Assembly: GCF_002979415.1 (NCBI RefSeq)
Contig: NZ_PCOT01000017.1
Span: 1-64,000, forward strand
From: Microbacterium sp. MYb72
GTDB taxonomy: Bacteria > Actinomycetota > Actinomycetes > Actinomycetales > Microbacteriaceae
DNA: 64,000 nucleotides
Direction of reading: 5' to 3'
Part shown: piece by piece, positions 43,161 through 51,474 of the stretch
Layout: the number at the start of each line of letters is the position of its first letter
Numbering within the stretch: position 1 is the stretch's first letter
Notes under the pieces: model-generated
Seen by the model: only the letters and a program-made list of their open reading frames with translations
Databases searched by the model: none
Told to the model about the DNA's origin: nothing
Program-made: the position numbers and the translations under genes

Positions 43161-43898
43161 ATGGGCTTCGAGGATGACTGGCGCGGCTGGCACGCGTCGC
43201 GGGAGAGCTACGCGGGCGCCGAGTACGGGCCGTCCGCGCTGGAATCGACGAACTGGCTGATCACCGAACCCGCCGCGGTCGACGGGGTCCCGGGGCTCTG
43301 GGCGCTCACCGGCGACGGCGGCATCCGGGGCAGCGACCTCGGAACGGCGGGGGCCAGCGTCACCCTGCGCGGAACCGAGACGATCAGGTTCGGCAGGCGC
43401 GAGCTGCGCGTGTTCGAGCGCAACGGCACGATCGGCCTCCGGGTGTTCAACCCGCAGCGGCCGCAGCGGCAGCGGTTCAGCGCGATCGACGCCTACCCGC
43501 CGCGGGAGGGCTGGCGGGTGCCCGCCGTCTTCGAGGAGACGCCGGGAGAGAGCATCACCATCACCGCAGTAGACGGCGAGGAGCAGGATTCTCCCGTCGC
43601 CGGGCGACTGCACTTCACGCTCGACGGCATCCCGCTCTCCCTCACGGTGACGCGCGGGGCGCAGGGGGCGCTCAGCGCCGTGTTCGCCGACGCCACGAAC
43701 GGCATCGAGACGTACCGGTTCCGGTTCCTGCCGATCGACGAGCCCGCGGCGGACGGGAGCGCCTGGATCGACTTCAACAGGGCGTATCTGCCGCCGTGCG
43801 CGTTCTCCGACCAGTTCGTGTGCCCGCTGCCCCCGGCCGGCAACCGCTACACGGCGTCGATCCGCGCGGGCGAGCGGGCGGTGATCCTCGGCCGGTGA
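43161..43898 (+). CDS. DUF1684 protein
   Basis: 245 aa. The C-terminal block WIDFNRAYLPPCAFSDQFVC followed by PLPPAGN is the DUF1684 signature, and the rest is beta-rich and soluble. The function is unknown. GAGGGAGG lies seven bases before ATG 43161. Confidence 0.88.
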   Translation: MGFEDDWRGWHASRESYAGAEYGPSALESTNWLITEPAAVDGVPGLWALTGDGGIRGSDLGTAGASVTLRGTETIRFGRRELRVFERNGTIGLRVFNPQRPQRQRFSAIDAYPPREGWRVPAVFEETPGESITITAVDGEEQDSPVAGRLHFTLDGIPLSLTVTRGAQGALSAVFADATNGIETYRFRFLPIDEPAADGSAWIDFNRAYLPPCAFSDQFVCPLPPAGNRYTASIRAGERAVILGR

Positions 43899-43924
43899 GG
43901 CTCCTCGCGCCTTAAGCTGGAGGG

Positions 43925-44974
43925 GTGCACGGTGAATACAAGGTCCCCGGAGGAAAGCTCGTCGTCGTCGACGTCGAGGTAGAGGACGGCAGGCTCGCGG
44001 GATTCCGCCTCGCCGGCGACTTCTTCCTCGAGCCGGACTCGGCGCTCGACGACATCAACGCCGCGGTGAACGGCCTCCCCGCCGAGGCGGACGCGACGGC
44101 CATCGCCGCCGCCGTGCGCGCCGCGCTGCCCGACGGCGCGCAGCTGCTCGGGTTCACCCCCGACGCGGTCGGCACCGCGGTGCGTCGTGCGCTCGTCACG
44201 GCCCCCGGATGGCGTGACTTCGACTGGGAGATCGTGCACGAGAAGGCCGTCTCCCCGCGCATGAACCTGGCGCTCGACGAGGTGCTCACCTCGCGCGTGG
44301 GCGAAGGCCGCCGGCGCCCCACGCTGCGCATCTGGGAGTGGGACCAGTCGGCCGTGGTGATCGGCTCGTTCCAGTCGTACCGCAACGAGGTCGACCCCGA
44401 GGGCGCAGCTCAGCACGGCTTCGACGTCGTCCGCCGCATCTCCGGCGGCGGGGCGATGCTCATGGCCGCCGGGCAGATCATCACGTACTCGCTCTACGTG
44501 CCGGCATCCCTCGTCGCCGGGATGACCTTCGCCGACTCCTACGCGTTCCTCGACGACTGGGTGCTGCAGGCGCTGCGCTCCCTCGGCATCGACGCGGTCT
44601 ACCAGCCCCTCAACGACATCGCCTCCTCGTCGGGCAAGATCGGCGGCGCCGCGCAGAAGCGCCTCGCCAACGGCGGGGTGCTGCACCACGCGACCCTGTC
44701 GTACGACATCGACGGACAGGTCATGACCGAGGTGCTGCGCATCGGCCGCGAGAAGCTCAGCGACAAGGGCACGACGTCCGCCGCCAAGCGCGTCGACCCG
44801 CTGCGCAGCCAGACCGGCCTGCCCCGCGCCGAGATCATCGAGCGCTTCAAGGACACCTTCCGCTCGCTCACCTCCGCGGAGGACGGTGCGATCACGGCCG
44901 ACGAGTACGCCGACGCCGAGGCCCTCGTCGCGTCGAAGTTCGCGACGGACGCGTGGCTGCACAGGGTTCCGTGA
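43925..44974 (+). CDS. lplA: Lipoate-protein ligase A with N-terminal accessory domain
   Basis: 349 aa. Residues 1 to about 85 (HGEYKVPGGKLVVVDVEVED, then FRLAGDFFLEPD) match the small accessory domain normally found at the C-terminus of LplA. The BPL/LplA catalytic domain follows, with RRISGGGAM and the catalytic Lys in SGKIGGAAQKR. It attaches lipoate (via lipoyl-AMP) to 2-oxoacid dehydrogenases and glycine cleavage H protein. The domain order is reversed relative to E. coli LplA. TAAGCT six bases before GTG 43925 supports the start. The stop overlaps the methyltransferase GTG. Confidence 0.9.
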   Translation: MHGEYKVPGGKLVVVDVEVEDGRLAGFRLAGDFFLEPDSALDDINAAVNGLPAEADATAIAAAVRAALPDGAQLLGFTPDAVGTAVRRALVTAPGWRDFDWEIVHEKAVSPRMNLALDEVLTSRVGEGRRRPTLRIWEWDQSAVVIGSFQSYRNEVDPEGAAQHGFDVVRRISGGGAMLMAAGQIITYSLYVPASLVAGMTFADSYAFLDDWVLQALRSLGIDAVYQPLNDIASSSGKIGGAAQKRLANGGVLHHATLSYDIDGQVMTEVLRIGREKLSDKGTTSAAKRVDPLRSQTGLPRAEIIERFKDTFRSLTSAEDGAITADEYADAEALVASKFATDAWLHRVP

Positions 44975-46071
44975 CCGACCCCTCGGAGGAACCCGGGGCG
45001 GCAGACGCTCCAGGAATTCGGACGGATGCAGGAATCTCGGACGATTCTGCGGCATCCATCCGAAAAACGGACCAGTCTCCGAAAAACGGTGCGGTGACCG
45101 TGGGTGCGGTGACCGTGATCGAGGGCGACAATCTGGTGGCCGCCGCCACGCTCCCCTCCGGATCGTTCACGCTCGTGTACCTCGATCCGCCGTTCAACAC
45201 GGGGCGCACGCGCGAACGCCGGGTGATGACCGCCACGCGGATGTCCACGACTCCGGAGGATCGGGTCGATACCGGGGCGGATGCTGCCGAAGCTGGCGGA
45301 TCCGACGCAGATCTCCGGAGTTCTGGCACGGAGCCGAGCGAGTCCCGCGGTGCGGAACCGGCGAGACCGGAGCCCGAACCCGAGACCGAGGTGCGGCACG
45401 GCTTCCACGGGCACCAGTACGAGCGGGTGCGCGGGATGCTCCGCGCCTACGACGACCGCTTCGACGACTACGGCGACTTCCTCATGCCGCGGCTCGAGGA
45501 GGCCTGGCGGCTGCTCGCCGACGACGGCACGCTCTACCTGCACCTTGACTACCGCGAGGCGCACTACGCCAAGGTGATGCTGGACGCGGTCTTCGGGCGG
45601 GACTGCTTCCTCAACGAGCTGATCTGGGCCTACGACTACGGCGCCAAGTCGCGCCGCCGCTGGCCCACCAAGCACGACACGATCCTCGTCTACGTGAAGA
45701 ACCCGCGCGAGTACGTGTTCAACTCCGACGACGTCGACCGGGAGCCGTACATGGCCCCCGGGCTGGTCACGGCCGAGAAGGCCGCACGGGGCAAGCTCCC
45801 CACCGACGTGTGGTGGCACACCATCGTGCCGACGACGGGGCGCGAGAAGACCGGGTACCCGACGCAGAAGCCCGCCGGCATCCTGCGCCGCATCGTGACG
45901 GCGTCGAGTCGTCCGGGAGACAGGGTCCTCGACCTCTTCGCCGGATCCGGCACGACGGGGGCCGTGGCGTCGGCCCTGGGGCGCGACGCTGTGCTCGTCG
46001 ACGACAACCCCGAGGCGATCAGGGTCATGAGCGAGCGGATGCCGCACGCCGAGGTGACGCGGGTCGACTGA
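44971..46071 (+). CDS. Solitary DNA methyltransferase (N6-A/N4-C, beta-class order)
   Basis: 366 aa. The catalytic motif DPPFNTG (about residue 71) precedes the AdoMet motif DLFAGSGTTGAVA (about residue 324), the beta-class order. Conserved blocks between include LHLDYREAHYAKVMLD, PYMAPGLVTAEKAARGKLP and EKTGYPTQKPAGI. About 65 residues of low-complexity acidic sequence (about 78-142) are inserted after the catalytic motif. No restriction enzyme or specificity gene is adjacent, so it may methylate for regulation or be a restriction-modification remnant. GTG 44971 overlaps lplA by four bases. Confidence 0.9.
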   Translation: MTDPSEEPGAADAPGIRTDAGISDDSAASIRKTDQSPKNGAVTVGAVTVIEGDNLVAAATLPSGSFTLVYLDPPFNTGRTRERRVMTATRMSTTPEDRVDTGADAAEAGGSDADLRSSGTEPSESRGAEPARPEPEPETEVRHGFHGHQYERVRGMLRAYDDRFDDYGDFLMPRLEEAWRLLADDGTLYLHLDYREAHYAKVMLDAVFGRDCFLNELIWAYDYGAKSRRRWPTKHDTILVYVKNPREYVFNSDDVDREPYMAPGLVTAEKAARGKLPTDVWWHTIVPTTGREKTGYPTQKPAGILRRIVTASSRPGDRVLDLFAGSGTTGAVASALGRDAVLVDDNPEAIRVMSERMPHAEVTRVD

Positions 46072-46149
46072 GTCAGGCCGGTCGTTCTGTCGGCGGAGAG
46101 TCCGGTTCGTCGGCCGAAACAGGCGGATCCGACCGGCAGCGCGAGCTTC

Positions 46150-46240
46150 GCACCGGCATGTCGACCTGCAGCGCAGGCAGGCAGGCAGGGCGGGCAGGCG
46201 AGCAGGGCAGGCGGGGCGGCGGTGCCTGCGCCGCCGCCAC
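46150..46240. repeat. Low-complexity GCAGG-rich tract
   Basis: Repeated GGCAGGCAGGCAGGG-type words fill the space between the convergent methyltransferase and TetR genes. It is a slippage-prone simple repeat; I see no gene in it. Confidence 0.7.
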
Positions 46241-46244
46241 CGGG

Positions 46245-46811
46245 CTACGGGCGCAGCAGCGCGATGAACCGTTCGATGTCGGCGGCCATGTCGAGCGTCG
46301 GGTCGAGCATCCACGCGGACTGGAGGCCGTCGGCGAGGGCGTGCAGCGAGCGGACGACCCAGGCGGGGTCGAGGTCGGCGCGGATGCCGCCGGCATCCTG
46401 CGCCTCGATGACACCGGCGATCGCGGCGCTCTCGACGGTGGCGGTGCGGGCGCGGAAGTAGGCGTGCGCCGGGTGCTCCGGGTCTCCGGCCTCGGCCGCG
46501 AGCTGGGAGTAGAGCTGGACCAGGCCGGGCACCGAGGCGTTGTGCCGGATCACGGCGAGGAAGGCCTCGGTGGTGTCCTCCCCGACGTACTCCAGCTCGT
46601 CGCGCTCGTCGCGGGCGCGGAGGATGGCCACGAACAGCTCCTCCTTGGTGCCGAAGTAGTGCAGGAGTCCGGCGGGGCTCAGACCTGCGGCATCCGCGAT
46701 CTCCCGCACCGACGCCTTGCGGTATCCATGCGCCGCGACGACGGACAGCGCCGCCTCGAGGATCTCCTCGCGCTTGATGACGCCCTTCGCGTATGCCCCT
46801 CGAGTCGCCAT
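46245..46811 (-). CDS. TetR-family regulator of the adjacent MFS/esterase operon
   Basis: 188 aa. The N-terminal HTH is clear: EEILEAALSVVAAHGYRKAS followed by VREIADAAGLSPAGLLHYFG. The rest is a helical ligand domain. It is divergent from the MFS transporter-esterase operon. TACGCT six bases before the ATG suggests a leaderless mRNA. The operator candidate at 46908-46930 supports control of the neighbours. Confidence 0.92.
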   Translation of the reverse strand: MATRGAYAKGVIKREEILEAALSVVAAHGYRKASVREIADAAGLSPAGLLHYFGTKEELFVAILRARDERDELEYVGEDTTEAFLAVIRHNASVPGLVQLYSQLAAEAGDPEHPAHAYFRARTATVESAAIAGVIEAQDAGGIRADLDPAWVVRSLHALADGLQSAWMLDPTLDMAADIERFIALLRP

Positions 46812-46907
46812 GACCCCAGCGTAAACCGGCGGCGCCGATCGCGAAAACCGAACGAAGTTCGTGAATGGCTTGCAAGGTCGGCATCCGATCTGCCAGCATG
46901 TCTCATG

Positions 46908-46930
46908 AATACCGAATGATGTTTGGTATT
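46908..46930. promoter_or_regulatory. Candidate TetR operator
   Basis: AATACCGAA and TTTGGTATT flank five bases; eight of nine positions pair. It lies just after a promoter candidate (TTGCAA 46870-46875, CAGCAT 46894-46899) and 30 bases before the MFS start, between the divergent TetR and MFS genes. A second small palindrome CGAAC-GAA-GTTCG lies at 46849-46861. Confidence 0.7.
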
Positions 46931-46960
46931 GGTCCTGAAACCGCTCAACGAGGAGCCCCC

Positions 46961-48268
46961 ATGTCTCTCTCCCCGCTCGACCCGGCCGCCGAGATCGCGG
47001 CCACCGGCGTCATCGCCACCGAACCGCCGTCCGCAGGCTCTCCCGCCGCGAGTCCGCCCGCGAATCGGCGGCTGCTGCCCAGCATGCTGATCTCGTCGCT
47101 CACCCTGTTCGCCACCTACGGCGGCCTCATCGCGATCCTGCTGCCGTCGCAGATCGCGCTCCTGGACGAGAAGAACAAGGTCGCGAACCTCGCGATCGTC
47201 ACGACCGTGTCGTTCGTCTTCACGCTGTTCGCGCAGCCCCTCGCCGGCGCCTTCAGCGACAGGACGCGCTCGCGCTTCGGCCGCCGAGCGCCGTGGATGG
47301 TCATGGGCGCGATCGTCGGTGGCATCTTCCTCTTCGGCCTGGGGTCGCTGACCGACATCCTGTGGATCACGGTGTTCTGGGTCGTCATCCAGGTCGCGCT
47401 GAACTTCCTCCAGGCGCCGCTGACGACGATCACCGCCGACCGGTTCCCGCGGTCGAAGCGCGGCGGCGCGAGCGCGATGATCGGACTCGGCACGCAGCTC
47501 GGGATGACGGTCGGCGTCATGATCGCGGCCGCACTCGGCTCGCAGATCGGGATCGGCTACTCCACCTTCGGCATCGCGGTGATCGTGGTGACGGTCCTGT
47601 TCGTCCTCCTCAACCGCGACTGGTCGTCCAAGAGCGCCCTGGTCGAGCCCTTCAGCTGGGGCGCCTTCTTCAAGGGCTTCTGGATCAACCCGCGCAAGCA
47701 CCCCGACTTCGCCTGGGCCTTCGGGGCGAGGTTCCTCCTCATCCTCGGCTACTTCGTGGTCGCGACCTACCAGCTCTACCTGCTCACCGACTACATCGGG
47801 ATGTCGCTCGTCGAGGCGCAGGGCGCGACCCTCACCCTGACGCTGATCCCTCTGGTCCCGACGCTGATCGCCATCGTGCTCTCCGGGTGGCTGAGCGACA
47901 GGCTCGGACGCCGCAAGGTGTTCATCTACGTCGCCTCCGTCGTCATGGTGGCGGGGCTCTCGGCGCCGATCTTCCTGCCGAACATGACGGGCATGATCAT
48001 CATGAGCGTCGTGAACGGCATCGGGTTCGGTCTGTACATGTCGGTGGACGCCGCGCTGATGACCGAGGTCCTGCCGAGCGAGGGCACCGCGGCGGGCAAG
48101 GATCTCGGCATCCTCAACGTCGCGACCAACATCCCGCAGGCGATGAGCCCCGCGATCGCCGCGGTGATCATCACGTCCTTCGGCGGCTACGCCATGCTCT
48201 TCGGCTTCGCGATCGTCTTCGTGATCCTCGCCGCCATCGCCACCGCACCGATCAAGGGAGTCCGCTGA
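46961..48268 (+). CDS. MFS transporter
   Basis: 435 aa from ATG 46961 (GAGGAG upstream). About 12 helices are visible; the loops DRTRSRFGRRAPWMVMG (about 83-99) and SDRLGRRKVFIYV in the second half are MFS signatures. The first 40 residues are Ala/Pro-rich and cytoplasmic. It is coupled to a carboxylesterase (TGATG), so it probably imports or exports the esterase's substrate or product. It is likely controlled by the divergent TetR. Confidence 0.9.
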   Translation: MSLSPLDPAAEIAATGVIATEPPSAGSPAASPPANRRLLPSMLISSLTLFATYGGLIAILLPSQIALLDEKNKVANLAIVTTVSFVFTLFAQPLAGAFSDRTRSRFGRRAPWMVMGAIVGGIFLFGLGSLTDILWITVFWVVIQVALNFLQAPLTTITADRFPRSKRGGASAMIGLGTQLGMTVGVMIAAALGSQIGIGYSTFGIAVIVVTVLFVLLNRDWSSKSALVEPFSWGAFFKGFWINPRKHPDFAWAFGARFLLILGYFVVATYQLYLLTDYIGMSLVEAQGATLTLTLIPLVPTLIAIVLSGWLSDRLGRRKVFIYVASVVMVAGLSAPIFLPNMTGMIIMSVVNGIGFGLYMSVDAALMTEVLPSEGTAAGKDLGILNVATNIPQAMSPAIAAVIITSFGGYAMLFGFAIVFVILAAIATAPIKGVR

Positions 48269-49761
48269 TGACCGAGAATACGACCATGACCGATTTCGAA
48301 GAGGTGGACACCGCGGCAGGGCGGGTGCGCGGACGCTGGCGCCCGACGACGGGGACCGGACGGATGCCGCGGTCGGCGGCGTTCCTCGGCATCCCGTTCG
48401 CCGAAGCCCCCGTCGGGCCGCTGCGATTCCAGGCGCCCGTGCCCAAGGCTCCGTGGGAGGGCGTGCGCGACGCGCTCGAGTTCGCCGCCACCGCGCAGCG
48501 CGGCGACCCGGGTGTGACGCTGATCCCCGAGCCGTCCGTGCCGGGGGAGTCCACCCTCAACGTGAACGTCTTCACGCCCGATCCCGAGGCGGCTGGCCTG
48601 CCCGTGCTCGTGTGGATCCACGGTGGAGGCTACTTCGCCGGGTCCCCCGCGAGCGCCTGGTACGACGGCCGCAACTTCAACCGCGACGGCGTGGTCACCG
48701 TGTCGATCTCGTACCGGCTCGGCTTCGACGGCTTCGGGTGGATCGAGGACGCCCCGTCGAACCGCGGCATCCGCGACTGGCTGCTCGCCCTGGAGTGGGT
48801 GCAGCAGAACATCGCGGCCTTCGGCGGCGACCCCTCGCGCGTCACGATCGCCGGGCAGTCCGCCGGCGGCGGCGCGGTGCTCACCCTGCTCGGGATGGAG
48901 AAGGCGCAGCACCTGTTCCACGGCGTCTACGCGATCTCGGGTGCGCTCGCCGACGTCTCGGCGGAGCGCGCCGAGAAGTTCGGCCGAGGGCTGGCCGCGG
49001 CCGGCGGGGTCGCCCCGACCGTCGCCGGCTTCTCCTCTCTCGACGAGGAGCGCGTGATCGCGCTCCAGAAGAAGGCGACGGAGCTGGGCCCGAGCTCTCT
49101 CGGCAGCATCGTCGAAGAGGGGCTTCCGCTCGGCCCGTCGATCGACGGCGACCTTCTCGTGCGTCCGACGCGGGAGTCGCTGCGGGCGGGCGTCGGCGCC
49201 GACAAGCCGCTGGTGATGGGCGCGACCGACGACGAGTTCACGATGGCCTTCTCGGGGGTCGCGAAGAAGCTGCGCTGGGTTCCCAAGGCGTTCCTGCTGA
49301 ACAGGCTCGGGATGCCGAAGGGCGCGATGCGTCCCTACCTGGCCGCCAACCAGGACGCCCTGGAGCGCGGCACCGCGGGCATCGCCGGGCGCCTGCTCAC
49401 CGACAGGATGTTCCGCACCGCCGTGCTGAACATCGCCGAGGACCGCGGGGACGCTCCGACCTGGCTGTACCGGTTCTCCTGGCCGTCCGGCACATTCGGT
49501 TTCGCCGAGCACTGCCTCGACGTGCCCTTCTTCTTCGACTGCCTCGACGGCCCCGCGATGGTGCCGCTCGCCGGCCCGAACCCGCCCCAGGCCCTCGCCG
49601 ATCAGGTGCACGCGGCCGCGACCTCGTTCATCGAGACGGGCGACCCCGGTTGGCCCGTCCACGAGGGCGATCGCGGCGTCGTCCGCGTGTGGGACACGCC
49701 GGTCAGCGACGTGGTCGACGGGTACGCGTCGGTGCGTGCGCTGCGGGAACCGGTGTCGTGA
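48268..49761 (+). CDS. Type-B carboxylesterase
   Basis: 497 aa. The family signature is intact: FLGIPFAEAPVGPLRFQAP, the oxyanion-hole VWIHGGGYFAGS, the nucleophile Ser in IAGQSAGGGAV (about residue 193), and a Glu/His from the C-terminal part (FAEHCLDVPFFF). It hydrolyses ester or carbamate bonds; the substrate is unknown. It is sandwiched between the MFS transporter (TGATG) and the PAP2 gene (GTGA), forming one operon. Confidence 0.92.
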   Translation: MTENTTMTDFEEVDTAAGRVRGRWRPTTGTGRMPRSAAFLGIPFAEAPVGPLRFQAPVPKAPWEGVRDALEFAATAQRGDPGVTLIPEPSVPGESTLNVNVFTPDPEAAGLPVLVWIHGGGYFAGSPASAWYDGRNFNRDGVVTVSISYRLGFDGFGWIEDAPSNRGIRDWLLALEWVQQNIAAFGGDPSRVTIAGQSAGGGAVLTLLGMEKAQHLFHGVYAISGALADVSAERAEKFGRGLAAAGGVAPTVAGFSSLDEERVIALQKKATELGPSSLGSIVEEGLPLGPSIDGDLLVRPTRESLRAGVGADKPLVMGATDDEFTMAFSGVAKKLRWVPKAFLLNRLGMPKGAMRPYLAANQDALERGTAGIAGRLLTDRMFRTAVLNIAEDRGDAPTWLYRFSWPSGTFGFAEHCLDVPFFFDCLDGPAMVPLAGPNPPQALADQVHAAATSFIETGDPGWPVHEGDRGVVRVWDTPVSDVVDGYASVRALREPVS

Positions 49762-50492
49762 CCGCGGCATCCGGGCGGGAGGGGCAGGCCCCTCCCGCCA
49801 GTCCGTCGCGCCCGCGTGCGCTGCTGTGGACCGCCGTCGCCCTGTTCGTCGTGTTCGTGCTGCTCGGCGTCGGCGTGCTCGCCTCCCCGCCGTCTCCGTG
49901 GACGCAGGCGCTCGACGACGCGTGGCGGGCGCTGCTCGGAGTGGGGCCGGAGTCGGCGCTGCCGGCCGGTCCGGTGGCGCAGCTGTTCCAGAACCTCGGC
50001 GCCCTGCCCGGCTTCGCGCTCATGATGATCGTGCTGCCGCTCGCGCTCGTCGCGATCGGGCGCTGGCGATCCGCGCTCTTCGTGATCGCCGTGCAGCTCG
50101 CCGGCCCCGGACTGCTCTCGCAGCTCACGAAGAACCTCGTCGATCGACCCCGCCCCGCCGCCGACGAGGCCGCGGGTCTCTTCGGGCCACTCGTCATGGT
50201 CGACCACGGATCGTTCCCCTCGGGGCACGCCGTGAGCACGGCGACGGTGATCGTCACGGTGTTCGCGCTGATTCCGGCATCCGCGGTGTGGATGCGCCGC
50301 ATCTGGACAGTCGTCGGCGTGCTGCTCGCGATCGGCATCGTGTGGCAGCGCACGCTCATCAACGCGCACTGGTTCAGCGACACGCTCGCCGGACTCATCG
50401 GAGGCGCGGCGGTCGCGCTGCTGCTCTGGTGGGCGTTCGAGCCCTGGCTGCGTCGGGATCGAGCCCGGAAGGCGAGCTTCCTCGGCCGCTGA
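49758..50492 (+). CDS. PAP2-family membrane phosphatase
   Basis: 244 aa from GTG 49758. The three PAP2 motifs are present: KNLVDRPRP (about 125), SFPSGHAVS (about 153) and RTLINAHWFSD (about 198). About six helices surround them. Members dephosphorylate lipid phosphates such as undecaprenyl pyrophosphate or phosphatidate. Translational coupling to the esterase is clear, but a shared pathway is not obvious. Confidence 0.92.
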   Translation: MTAASGREGQAPPASPSRPRALLWTAVALFVVFVLLGVGVLASPPSPWTQALDDAWRALLGVGPESALPAGPVAQLFQNLGALPGFALMMIVLPLALVAIGRWRSALFVIAVQLAGPGLLSQLTKNLVDRPRPAADEAAGLFGPLVMVDHGSFPSGHAVSTATVIVTVFALIPASAVWMRRIWTVVGVLLAIGIVWQRTLINAHWFSDTLAGLIGGAAVALLLWWAFEPWLRRDRARKASFLGR

Positions 50493-50533
50493 GCGCTGAG
50501 CCCCGGTACGGCGTGGGGTGGCGCCGCGCGGCG

Positions 50534-50995
50534 CTACCCCACGCGGTACGCGCGGTAGTGCACGGCGCTGGCCAGGCGCTGCGCCGACGCGAGGAAGAGG
50601 CTCTGCTGCAGGTGGGCGAGCGCCGGGGCCGAGGTCTCGACCGTCACCGTCGTGCGGAAGGAGTACAGCGCCGGATCGACGTCCTCCCCGCGGCCCAGCC
50701 GGGCGAGCACCTCGGGCGAACCCGTGCGCAGCCCGCGGGCGTGGAGCAGCAGGAGGTCGCCGGATGCCGTGCGCGCCGAGTACCTGCTGTCGATCTCGAT
50801 CGTGCCGTCGGGGCGGACGAGCTGCCAGTCGGCGCCGCCGGGCAGGACCTCCGCGTCCACCTCTCCGCTCACCCGCCCGCCGAGGATCGGCACGACCCTG
50901 CGGTGGCCGGCGCTGGTGCCGAGGTGGTCCTCCAACGGGCCGAGCGCGACCTCGACGTCGAAGGCGGGGGTGAGCGTGGGGACGGGCAGGGTCAT
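50534..50995 (-). CDS. DUF3237 (UPF0311) protein
   Basis: 153 aa from ATG 50995. The strands VPILGGRVSGEVDAEVLPGG then ADWQLVRPDGTIEIDSRYSA fit DUF3237, a beta-barrel family often found with aromatic-compound genes. It is last in a three-gene operon behind a MarR regulator and an FAD monooxygenase, with a four-base overlap, so a role in the same degradation pathway is likely. Confidence 0.88.
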   Translation of the reverse strand: MTLPVPTLTPAFDVEVALGPLEDHLGTSAGHRRVVPILGGRVSGEVDAEVLPGGADWQLVRPDGTIEIDSRYSARTASGDLLLLHARGLRTGSPEVLARLGRGEDVDPALYSFRTTVTVETSAPALAHLQQSLFLASAQRLASAVHYRAYRVG

Positions 50996-51474
50996 CGGTC
51001 GTCCTTCGGGTCGTGGGGAGCGGATGCCGCGGCATCCGCTCCGGTGAGCACGGTGCACAGCCTCTCGAGCACCGGAACCGCCGCGGAGAGCACCGCGCGC
51101 TCCTCCTCGTCGAGGGCATCGGCCGCGCGCGCCACGAGCGCGGAGTGGGCGGCGTCGAAGCGGTCGAACAGATCGAGCGCGCGCGCCGAGGCGCGGACGA
51201 CGACGCGGCGACCGTCGGCCGGGTCGGGGGTGCGCTCGACGAGATCATCGGCCTGCATGGCTCCGAGCAGGTTGCTCACCGTCGGACGGCTCAGACGCAG
51301 CGTCGCCGCGATCTCGGCCGGACCCTTCGCGACACCGCGCGGGAGGGTGCGGAGCACGTCGATCTGCGCCTCGGAGAGCTCGGGGAGGCGGGCCTCGGCA
51401 CGGGTCGCCGCGAGCAGCGCCCGCCGCAGCGGGGAGATCACGCCGGCGAGGCGGGCGGCGTCGAGAGCGCTCAT
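50992..51474 (-). CDS. MarR-family regulator of the monooxygenase operon
   Basis: 160 aa from ATG 51474. A typical winged helix (GPAEIAATLRLSRPTVSNLL near 52-71, wing ERTPDPADGRRVVV) is present, with an Ala/Asp-rich tail. It sits between the monooxygenase and DUF3237 genes with ATGA overlaps on both sides. The perfect palindrome at 52760-52778 upstream of the operon is its probable operator. Confidence 0.92.
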   Translation of the reverse strand: MSALDAARLAGVISPLRRALLAATRAEARLPELSEAQIDVLRTLPRGVAKGPAEIAATLRLSRPTVSNLLGAMQADDLVERTPDPADGRRVVVRASARALDLFDRFDAAHSALVARAADALDEEERAVLSAAVPVLERLCTVLTGADAAASAPHDPKDDR

